From NCBI RefSeq assembly GCF_038066715.1, contig NZ_JBBUKT010000007.1, positions 186,001 to 250,000 of the forward strand: DNA of 64,000 bases. Reading direction: 5' to 3'. The stretch comes from Luteolibacter sp. Y139 (GTDB lineage: Bacteria; Verrucomicrobiota; Verrucomicrobiia; Verrucomicrobiales; Akkermansiaceae). The position numbers were made by a program, and so were the translations under genes. This document shows, one piece after another, positions 51,207-58,250 of this stretch. The notes beneath the pieces were generated by a model, which saw nothing but the letters and a program-made list of their open reading frames with translations, had not been told where the DNA came from and made no database searches. Position 1 is the first letter of the stretch. The number at the start of each line of letters is the position of its first letter.

Positions 51207-51239
51207 CGCCCTTGGCATCTTGGCGATTTGATTTAGAAA
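51207..51239. repeat. Interspersed-repeat-like sequence (TTGGCGCCCTTGGCATCTTGG)
   Basis: The spacer before the second oxidoreductase contains CGCTTGGCGCCCTTGGCATC followed by TTGGCGATTTG. Read on the minus strand it encodes NRQDAKGAKRE, a peptide I recognise from many spurious ORFs over intergenic repeats in Verrucomicrobiota, Planctomycetota and other environmental bacteria. This is recognition from memory, not a search. Confidence 0.5.
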
Positions 51240-51267
51240 ACTCCCGAACCCAGATCCTCTTTACCTC

Positions 51268-52428
51268 ATGAATCGAAAACTCCGCATGGGCATGGTTGGC
51301 GGCGGCCGTGGTGCCTTTATTGGTGGCGTCCACCGCATGGCTGCGAACCTGGATGGCAAGATCGAGCTTGTCGCCGGCTGCTTCTCTTCCGATCCCGAGA
51401 AGAGTCGGCTTTCCGGCGAGGACTTCTTCCTCGATCCGGCTCGCGTTTACACTTCCTACGAGGAGATGGCGCAGAAGGAGGCCGCCTTGCCGGTCGGGGA
51501 GCGCATCGACTTTGTTTCGGTCGTGGTCCGTAACAACCTCCACGTGCCGGTGGCCAAGGCCTTCTTGAAGGCCGGGATCAATGTGATCTGTGACAAGCCG
51601 CTGGCGTTCTCGCTCGCCGAAGCGAAGGAGTTCGCTGAGGTGGTGAAGAAGTCCGGGAAGGTGTTCGCGCTGACCCACAACTACACGGGCTATCCGATGG
51701 TCAAGGAAGCGCGCGCGATCGTGAAGTCGGGCAAGCTGGGCCGTTTGCTCAAGATCGTGGCGGAGTATCCGCAGGGGTATGCTGCCAGCGCCTTCAAGGA
51801 TGCGGCGGATGGGGCGATCTCCAACTGGCGTATGGATCCGAATACCTCGGGTGTCTCAAATTGCATCGGCGACATTGGCACGCATGCCGAGAATCTGGCC
51901 CGCTACATCACCGGTCTTGAGATCGAGGAGCTTGCCGCGGAGTTGACGACCTTTATTCCCGGTCGCCAGTTGGACGATGATGGCAACATTCTCGTCCGCT
52001 ACGAGCAGGGCGTGAAGGGGATCATTTATGCCTCGCAGGTTTCCAGCGGTGATGAGAACAACCTCAACATCCGCGTCTACGGCACGGAAGGGTCGATCGA
52101 GTGGCATCAGGAGCACCCGAACGAGCTGATCGTGAAGTGGCTCGACAAGCCGCGCGAGACCTGGCGGCGCGGCAATACTTACAATGGTGCCGAGGCTTCC
52201 GGTGTCACTCGCCTGCCCTTCGGCCATCCGGAGGCGTTCATCGAGGCTTTCGCGAATGTCTACCTCGCCGCAGGTGAGGCGATCCGCGACGAGGTGCAGG
52301 GCAAGTTTCCGCGTCCGGAAGGCTATGATTTCCCGACCGTGGACGATGGCATCGCCGGGATGGCCTTCATTGAGGCGGCGGTCACTTCTTCAAAAAACAA
52401 CGCGGCTTGGACGAAGCCTGGTCATTGA
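51268..52428 (+). CDS. Gfo/Idh/MocA-family oxidoreductase (second copy)
   Basis: A 386-aa NAD(P)-dependent oxidoreductase. It begins RMGMVGGGRGAFIGGVHRMAA (Rossmann loop), has the active-site Lys in VICDKPLAFSLAEAK and a likely catalytic region VSNCIGDIGTHAENLARYITG. The C-terminal domain includes IRVYGTEGSIEWHQEHPNEL, a strong family mark. It lies between two interspersed repeat-like spacers and is followed by ThuA. Together with the isomerase and ThuA it suggests a keto-sugar pathway. Confidence 0.91.
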   Translation: MNRKLRMGMVGGGRGAFIGGVHRMAANLDGKIELVAGCFSSDPEKSRLSGEDFFLDPARVYTSYEEMAQKEAALPVGERIDFVSVVVRNNLHVPVAKAFLKAGINVICDKPLAFSLAEAKEFAEVVKKSGKVFALTHNYTGYPMVKEARAIVKSGKLGRLLKIVAEYPQGYAASAFKDAADGAISNWRMDPNTSGVSNCIGDIGTHAENLARYITGLEIEELAAELTTFIPGRQLDDDGNILVRYEQGVKGIIYASQVSSGDENNLNIRVYGTEGSIEWHQEHPNELIVKWLDKPRETWRRGNTYNGAEASGVTRLPFGHPEAFIEAFANVYLAAGEAIRDEVQGKFPRPEGYDFPTVDDGIAGMAFIEAAVTSSKNNAAWTKPGH

Positions 52429-52434
52429 ATTAAA

Positions 52435-52536
52435 AACCACGGAATACACAGAAGACACGGAAGGGATGGGAAGGTTTGGCTCAGAGCTAGCGTAACGCCT
52501 ATCCGATTTCTGATCTGATCCGTGTCTTCCGTGGTT
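52435..52536. repeat. Interspersed inverted repeat (CCACGGAA...ACACGGA type)
   Basis: AACCACGGAATACACAGAAG followed by ACACGGA begins at 52435; TCCGTGTCTTCCGTGGTT at 52519-52536 is the inverted counterpart lacking 8 bases. Together they form an imperfect 100-base dyad between the oxidoreductase and ThuA genes. The plus-strand reading TEYTEDTEG is a peptide I have often seen in spurious ORFs over a widespread intergenic repeat. It looks like a miniature mobile or REP-type element. Confidence 0.6.
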
Positions 52537-52553
52537 CCTTTCCATTCCTCACC

Positions 52554-53477
52554 ATGAAACCAACCCTTCTTCTTCCTCTCGCCGGTGCCGCTGCGGCGTT
52601 CTTCCTCGTGGCCGCTGCTCCGGACAATGAACAGGCTCCTCCGGGGGCCGCCGAGGCGATTGCCAAGGCGCTCCCGGACAAGCCCTTCGCCAAGCCGCTC
52701 AAGGCACGCAAGGTGCTCGTTTTCGCGAAGACCGCGGGCTTTCGCCACCAGTCGATCCCGACCGGCAAGCTCGCGCTGACGGAACTCGGCAAGAAGACCG
52801 GTGCCTTTGAGACCGTGGTCAGCGACGACCTCGCGAACTTCGAGCCGAAGACGATCGATCAGTTCGATGCGATCGTCTTCCTCAGCACCACCATGGATCC
52901 CTTCTCGCCTTCGCAGGACGAGCTGAAGGGGATGGACGACAAGGCCAAGAAGGACGCCGAGAAGCACGTGGAGCGTCTCCAGAAAAGCCTCCTGGACTTC
53001 GTGAAGGGCGGCAAGGGCTTCGTGGGCATCCACGCGGCCACCGATACCTTCTACAACTGGGCCGAGTATGGCGAGATGGTGGGCGCTTACTTCGATGGCC
53101 ATCCTTGGGGGGCGGGCCAAGAGGTTTCCATCAAGGTGGAACCCGGCCAGGAAAAGCATCCGCTGGTCGCGATGTTCGAGGGCAAGAACCAGGACTTCAA
53201 GGAGGAGATCTATCAGTTCAAGGCACCCTACGACTCGAAGAAGTATCACATGCTGCTGCGTCTCGACACGGAGAAGACTGATATGAAGCTCGGAGGCATC
53301 AAGCGGACCGATGGCGACTTCGGCGTGGCGTGGGCGCACTCGTATGGCAAGGGCCGCGTCTTCTACTGCTCGATCGGCCACAATAACGAGATGTATTGGA
53401 ATCCCGTGATCCTTCGCCATTACCTCGCCGGCATCCAGTGGGCGATCGGCGACTTCAAGGTGAAGGTGGACAAGTGA
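52554..53477 (+). CDS. Secreted ThuA-domain protein
   Basis: A 307-aa protein with a signal peptide (MKPTLLLPLAGAAAAFFLVAAA). The ThuA-like (class I glutamine amidotransferase-like fold) domain fills the rest: KVLVFAKTAGFRHQSIP, DAIVFLSTTMDPFS, GKGFVGIHAATDTFYNWAEYGEMVGAYFDGHPWG, and FGVAWAHSYGKGRVFYCSIGHNNEMYWNP. ThuA proteins take part in 3-keto-sugar metabolism. Exported versions are common in Verrucomicrobiota, often near Gfo/Idh/MocA genes, as here. The amidotransferase triad is not obvious. Confidence 0.9.
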   Translation: MKPTLLLPLAGAAAAFFLVAAAPDNEQAPPGAAEAIAKALPDKPFAKPLKARKVLVFAKTAGFRHQSIPTGKLALTELGKKTGAFETVVSDDLANFEPKTIDQFDAIVFLSTTMDPFSPSQDELKGMDDKAKKDAEKHVERLQKSLLDFVKGGKGFVGIHAATDTFYNWAEYGEMVGAYFDGHPWGAGQEVSIKVEPGQEKHPLVAMFEGKNQDFKEEIYQFKAPYDSKKYHMLLRLDTEKTDMKLGGIKRTDGDFGVAWAHSYGKGRVFYCSIGHNNEMYWNPVILRHYLAGIQWAIGDFKVKVDK

Positions 53478-53486
53478 CCTTGGCCG

Positions 53487-54827
53487 CTACGGCTTCGCAA
53501 GAGCCTGCACTCTAACAAAGCTTCTCGACCCCACGGCGGGCGTGACGGACACCGTTCCGTCGCCCGCCGTGCTTGTTCTTGCGGCTGGCACCGGCGCCCA
53601 TGTGGTGAGGTTGGCGGACTCTTCCGCGGTCAGCGACGCGAAGCGGAGGCCGATGGGATCAGGATGCCACGAGAACGACCGGCCCGGGGCGAAGCTGCCG
53701 GTGAATGGGCGGCTGAAGGAATTGGGTGGGGTGCCCAAGGCATACTCCGCGACGTTGGGGATGCCGTCGCGGTCAGGATCGGCATCCATGGGTGAGCCTG
53801 TCAGTCCGGCTGCGGAGATCCACGTCAGGTAGGGCTGGTCGGGATTCAGACCGAGCAGGTTCTGAAGGATCTCGCGGTTGGAGAAGAGCGTGAGGTTGGT
53901 GCCGAGCTTCGTGTTGATGGTCGCCATGATTTCATTGGCGACGAGTGCCTGGGCCATCGTGGCGATGTGGAAGCCGTCCTTGCAGAAGACTCTCGTTGGA
54001 AGATTCTCGGGATGTCCGGGAAGGGTGAAGACGGTGGCGTTGAGCTGGAACGGGTGCTCGTCGAAAAGCCGGTCGGTGAGGAGATCGATGCGTGCAATCG
54101 CCGGGGGATTGGTGGTCTTTCCCGCGGCCCACGTGATGATCGATTGGTTGAAGGCGGCGATCTTGGCGCGGGTCGAGGCTTGCTTCGCTGGAATGTTGTA
54201 GGTTCCGGAGATCTGCGGCGTGGCACCGACGTCCGGGACCGTGCAGACCACGATGGGGACATTCGGACGGAGGAATCTCACCCAAGCGTAGATCTGGTTC
54301 AGGTAGGTGTGGACCAGGTCATTGAGGAAGTTGGGATCCTCCGTGTTGTTGAAGAGGTCATTGTATTCCTTCTTCAGATCGTTGGCTCCTAGAAGGATCA
54401 CGACGACTTGGGCGGAAGGCAGTTGGTTTTCGAGCGCGTTCCGGGTGACTCCGTAGGCATATTTCACCACCTTTTCGTCGTCATCATTGGAAGGCGTGTT
54501 GTATAGCAGGTTCTTCCAGAAGACCATGGTCATGCCGGGGATCCCGAAGTTCCACTCGTGTCCCGCATCCCGCAGGTCGAGGTAACTGCCACCGGTGGAT
54601 TCGAAAGGTCCCAAGGTGGCTTCGGCAGGGCGGAAGAGCCGCAAGAGCTCGGGCCAATTCCGGACGTTGGCATTGAATTGATCCGAATCGGGCGCGGAGA
54701 AGGTCAGCTCGTAGGCATACTCCTCCGTCATGCTGTCGCCGATCGCGAGAATCCTCAGCGGCGCTGCCTTCGCTGCGAACGCCATTCCGAGGAGGAGGGA
54801 GGCGGAGCGCAAAAACTTCAGGTTCAT
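53487..54827 (-). CDS. Secreted SGNH/GDSL hydrolase with C-terminal calcium-loop/beta module
   Basis: A 446-aa protein starting MNLKFLRSASLLLGMAFAAKAAP (signal peptide). SGNH block I is ILAIGDSMTEEYA with Ser32; block III is VILLGANDLKKEY (Asn); block V is FCKDGFHIATMAQ (Asp/His). These are residues of an esterase, acyl- or acetyl-esterase. Residues about 350-446 hold a calcium-type loop DADPDRDGIPNVAEYALG and a beta-rich tail ending FVRVQAL, shared with the two large upstream proteins. I start at ATG 54827; the frame is open further upstream without a signal peptide. It converges on ThuA with 9 bases between stops. Confidence 0.87.
   Translation of the reverse strand: MNLKFLRSASLLLGMAFAAKAAPLRILAIGDSMTEEYAYELTFSAPDSDQFNANVRNWPELLRLFRPAEATLGPFESTGGSYLDLRDAGHEWNFGIPGMTMVFWKNLLYNTPSNDDDEKVVKYAYGVTRNALENQLPSAQVVVILLGANDLKKEYNDLFNNTEDPNFLNDLVHTYLNQIYAWVRFLRPNVPIVVCTVPDVGATPQISGTYNIPAKQASTRAKIAAFNQSIITWAAGKTTNPPAIARIDLLTDRLFDEHPFQLNATVFTLPGHPENLPTRVFCKDGFHIATMAQALVANEIMATINTKLGTNLTLFSNREILQNLLGLNPDQPYLTWISAAGLTGSPMDADPDRDGIPNVAEYALGTPPNSFSRPFTGSFAPGRSFSWHPDPIGLRFASLTAEESANLTTWAPVPAARTSTAGDGTVSVTPAVGSRSFVRVQALAKP
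53532..53580 (+). terminator. Possible ThuA terminator embedded in the convergent SGNH gene
   Basis: CACGGCGGGCG (53532-53542) pairs with CGCCCGCCGTG (53561-53571), with a further 5-base inner stem (ACGGA/TCCGT), then CTTGTTCTT. It lies 55 bases downstream of the ThuA stop, inside the last codons of the opposite-strand SGNH gene. Plausible as a plus-strand terminator; selection on the coding sequence could also explain the symmetry. Confidence 0.4.
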
Positions 54828-54931
54828 TGGCAGTGGTCGTGTTTGATCGGCAGTCGAGGAGGCCGGACGTTCCAATTTCGACTTAGTTCGCCTGCCGTGC
54901 CAGCGAAGTTTTTCGCCCCTCCTGCAAAGGT

Positions 54932-54964
54932 AAAAAGCGGCCGTCCGCGCATGCGAACGACCGC
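54932..54964 (-). terminator. Intrinsic terminator of the 55001-58024 gene
   Basis: On the minus strand, GCGGTCGT and ACGGCCGC form an 8-base stem (one G-U pair) with a 17-base middle that can fold further, followed by TTTTT. It begins 37 bases after the stop of the large surface-protein gene. Confidence 0.75.
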
Positions 54965-55000
54965 CCAAGGAGGTGGAGTGTTGTTAGAGCCGGATGCGGC

Positions 55001-58000
55001 TCACGGCGTCTCCACGCGGATGAAGAACGACGACGAAGGCAGCGGCGCAGGTGTGCCGAGCGTGACTTCCACCGTTTCGACGTCGTTGGTGAGGCTGGTG
55101 ACATTCAGGGTGGCCGCGCCGTCCTGTGTCCAACTCGTCAGATTGCTCGAGGTGAAGACGCGATAGCTGAGGCCGGTCATGGCGGGCGGGCGGCGGGTGA
55201 AGCTGAACTTGCCCGTGGCAGGATCGAGGTTGCCGACGATGGCGCTTGAAGAGGCCGCCGAGCGCGGGTCGAGGCCGAAGGCGTATTCGTAAGCGTTGTC
55301 GCGGCCATCGCCATCATCGTCGGCGGCACTGTTAGGGTTGGTGACGCCGTGATCGGCCCTCCAGAGGGCAACATCGGTCATGCTCACCGCATCGCCGGGA
55401 TCACGAGGCATGAGGAAATAGCTGCCGGTGAAGGGAGACGTGCCGTCCGATTGGCCGACGATGCCGGTGATGACGATGGGAGTGGAGGGCATCGAAGTGG
55501 CCGTGGAGCCGGGTTGGATACGGACGTCGATGGTGTTTCCCAGCGGATCGCGAAGCGTTGCGGTGGTGCCCGGTCCCCACGTTCCGGAGTCGAGGACGAG
55601 ATTGCTGAGGGTGATGAGGGAGCCTTCCTTCAGCTCGGGATTGGAGAAGAGATTGGGCAAGGTGGTCCGGGCTCCCAAGACCTCGGGAACCGGGCCGCGA
55701 TCCACGATGTGAGTTGCCGAGGTCGGAACGATCGAGGTCTGGCCATTGGTCTGGACGACAGTGCCGAGGACGGTGAAGCGGTAGCCGCGAAGCAAGCCGA
55801 GGTTCAAGGTCGGCGAGGAGATATTGATGCCGCCGCTGGCGTCCTGAAGGAAGCCGCTGAAGTTCGCCGCGCCCCCTCCGAAGTCTTCTTCGCTGACCGT
55901 GCCGGAAACCGCGACGACCAGACCGGAATCCAAGGCGAGTCCGTCGGCATCGGTGTCATGCAGGGCCCCGATCGGGGTGACCACCCTTACCGCTGCTTGA
56001 GCCGGGATGGGTGTCAGCGTGCCGCCTGCGCCCGTCGTGGAGATCGCCAGTGGATAGATTCCATTGTTGGAGACTTGTGAGGAAGCGGGGGTGGAGAGGC
56101 CGCTGATAGTGATTTCCAAGGCATTGAGCTTGGTGATGGCTGCCGAATTCACCTGGATCGTCTGTCCATTGCGGGACACGCTGGCACCTGCGGAGGCAGG
56201 GCCGGAAAGCACGGCTCCGGTTGGAGTTCCTAGCGCCGCGGGAACGACGATCCTGACTTGGGTGAGAGGAGCGGTGCTGGCTTGTGCAAGCAGGCTCACC
56301 TTGACCAGGCGACCGGTCTGTCCCGCATCGAAGGCCGGTAGCCCGAGCAGGGCGCTATCGAGCGTGCCATTGGTGACGGTGGCAACGCCATCTCCCTGAC
56401 CTGCGGTTCGTCCGCGCAGGGCGGCGATGAACGCGGCATTGGTGCCATTGTTCGGTGAGCCGAAGTCGTCGAGGCTCAGGAGCAATCCGCCACTTGCGTC
56501 GGTGCCGGACATGTAGTCGGCCAGCGTGGCGGTAGCGTTGCCGACCTTCGCTCCGAGGTTGGCGCCGGTGGTGGCGTCGGTGATCACCTTGGCACCGGGA
56601 TAGGTGGCGAAGAACGACAGGCCTGACGGGCTTCCTGCGGCCAAGGCATGGATGCCGCCGCTGGTGCCCGCCGGATCGCTGCCAGCATGCTTGATCATGA
56701 TCATCTCCGTGGCGTTCAGATCGAATTCCGGGGAGCCGGCGACGGGTGTGAAGTAAGTGGGGTCCGTAAGGCCCACGGACAGCGTGAAGTCCGAGGCCGA
56801 GACGTCCGGGCTGCTGGCCCAGTTGGTGAGCGTGACCAAGGTTCCGACCGGGACTGCCGACCACAGCGGAGAAGAGCTGAAGACCAGCTTGCTGCCGAGG
56901 TCGGTGTCGATGTTCCCGCTGAATTCCTTCAGGATCATCCCGCGCAGGTCGACGGTGGAGCCGGGCTCGCCATTACCGGTGACGAGGAGTTCGACCCGGT
57001 CAGGCGAGCCATTGAAGAACTTGTTTACCACCACCTCCGGCGGATCGATGACCTGCAGGGTGGTGAAGTTCCAAGATTCGCTGTCGGTGAAGCCGGCGAA
57101 GGGATTCCCGGCAAGGTCCACGATGGCTCCCTCCGGAATCACCACATAGTAGTCGGTACCGGGGGTGAGTGGATTGGCCATCACCAGGTTGATCTGGTTG
57201 ACCGTCAGCCCGACTTGCGCGGGGTTGGTGACATTGAGCGTGTTGACGACTGTGCCGGTGGCCGCTTCCTTGACGAGAATGGAGCCGGTGCCGCGGGCAA
57301 TGTTCTCGTTGAACACGGCGGTGAGTGTAGCCGGTGCGGGAACGTTGGTGGCGTTGTCGTTCGGGGTGACGCCGGAAAGGGTGGGAGGAGTGGTATCGCC
57401 ACCGCTGGAGCCGGTGACGGTGCCTTGGACCGTGAGATCCAAGCCGGGAGACTCGCCCCAGACGTAGAAGTCTCCCTCGTCATCGTTTGCAAGGTAGGGG
57501 ATCAGGCGGAAGGTGATGGGGCTGCCGCTGTGATCTTGGAGCTCCTGGATCGACGACAGGTCGATGTCGTTGGCGATGCCGGCGGTGTTTGCCTCGGCAT
57601 CGAGCAACATTTCCTCGACGTCGATGTAGGCTCCATTGCCGATCTTGAACTGGAGGGCGGCCACGAGCGGGCCATTGGTGGAGCGCCGGTAGTGGAGGGT
57701 GAAGGTTTCGATCGAAACCTCCGAGCCCGAGCCCGGGGTGATGGTGAAGGTGATGAAGCGGTTGGCGGCGATGCCGTCATCGTAGGATTCGGCATTCCAG
57801 TGTTCGCCGCCCCAGCCATTGAGGGAGGAGCCGGCACCGGTGTCGACGCCGCTGCCGCGGGTCAATCCGCCGACAGTGACATTGGAGTGTTTCTGGGTGG
57901 CGGCCAATCCCTGGGTACCCCAGTTGTTTTGGCCGGTGGTTTCCCAGCCAGCGATGAGCGTGGCGTGGGCGGAGTGGACGAGGGTGCAGGCGCCGAGGAG

Positions 58001-58024
58001 GGCGACGATTCGGGACGTGGTCAT
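55001..58024 (-). CDS. Large secreted multidomain surface protein (paralogue A)
   Basis: A 1007-aa protein with signal peptide MTTSRIVALLGACTLVHSAHA. Order of parts: an N-terminal beta-sandwich (about 20-200); an SbsA-type Ig-like (Big_5) domain (DTTPPTLSGVTPNDNATNVPAPATLTAVFNENIARG, split here by position only); a lamin-tail-like region (VVVNKFFNGSPDRVELLVTG); beta domains; an OB-like segment (LLRGYRFTVLGTVVQTNGQTSIVP); and a C-terminal module with DDDGDGRDNAYEYAFGLDP then a beta tail ending FFIRVETP. No catalytic motif seen. I start at ATG 58024 because upstream sequence has no signal peptide. It is a tandem paralogue of the next gene. Confidence 0.85.
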   Translation of the reverse strand: MTTSRIVALLGACTLVHSAHATLIAGWETTGQNNWGTQGLAATQKHSNVTVGGLTRGSGVDTGAGSSLNGWGGEHWNAESYDDGIAANRFITFTITPGSGSEVSIETFTLHYRRSTNGPLVAALQFKIGNGAYIDVEEMLLDAEANTAGIANDIDLSSIQELQDHSGSPITFRLIPYLANDDEGDFYVWGESPGLDLTVQGTVTGSSGGDTTPPTLSGVTPNDNATNVPAPATLTAVFNENIARGTGSILVKEAATGTVVNTLNVTNPAQVGLTVNQINLVMANPLTPGTDYYVVIPEGAIVDLAGNPFAGFTDSESWNFTTLQVIDPPEVVVNKFFNGSPDRVELLVTGNGEPGSTVDLRGMILKEFSGNIDTDLGSKLVFSSSPLWSAVPVGTLVTLTNWASSPDVSASDFTLSVGLTDPTYFTPVAGSPEFDLNATEMIMIKHAGSDPAGTSGGIHALAAGSPSGLSFFATYPGAKVITDATTGANLGAKVGNATATLADYMSGTDASGGLLLSLDDFGSPNNGTNAAFIAALRGRTAGQGDGVATVTNGTLDSALLGLPAFDAGQTGRLVKVSLLAQASTAPLTQVRIVVPAALGTPTGAVLSGPASAGASVSRNGQTIQVNSAAITKLNALEITISGLSTPASSQVSNNGIYPLAISTTGAGGTLTPIPAQAAVRVVTPIGALHDTDADGLALDSGLVVAVSGTVSEEDFGGGAANFSGFLQDASGGINISSPTLNLGLLRGYRFTVLGTVVQTNGQTSIVPTSATHIVDRGPVPEVLGARTTLPNLFSNPELKEGSLITLSNLVLDSGTWGPGTTATLRDPLGNTIDVRIQPGSTATSMPSTPIVITGIVGQSDGTSPFTGSYFLMPRDPGDAVSMTDVALWRADHGVTNPNSAADDDGDGRDNAYEYAFGLDPRSAASSSAIVGNLDPATGKFSFTRRPPAMTGLSYRVFTSSNLTSWTQDGAATLNVTSLTNDVETVEVTLGTPAPLPSSSFFIRVETP

Positions 58025-58193
58025 GACGCGATGGATCTTGGAACAAAAGCCAAGGCGTGGAGGGCGCCGCCCGGCGCGTGATGGGGAGCTCAACCGGGCC
58101 GAGGGAGGCACCGGTTTCCGTAATGTCGCGAAAGGCTAACAGTTAAGAACTCCCCTTGACAAGGCCGCACATGTGGCAGTCTCGAAAGACACG

Positions 58194-58221
58194 AAAAGGG
58201 CGGCCCGTTGCCGGGCCGCCC
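58194..58221 (-). terminator. Intrinsic terminator of the 58251-61322 gene
   Basis: On the minus strand a perfect 10-base stem (GGGCGGCCCG / CGGGCCGCCC) with a GCAA tetraloop is followed by TTTT, 29 bases after the stop codon. It separates the two tandem paralogues into different transcripts. Confidence 0.9.
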
Positions 58222-58250
58222 TCAGGATGAAACGTGATCAGAGGATCTTC

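Noticed and set aside
58150-58190. TTGACA-like box at about 58156 as a sigma-70 promoter
   Set aside because: No matching -10 box at proper spacing and no plus-strand gene downstream.
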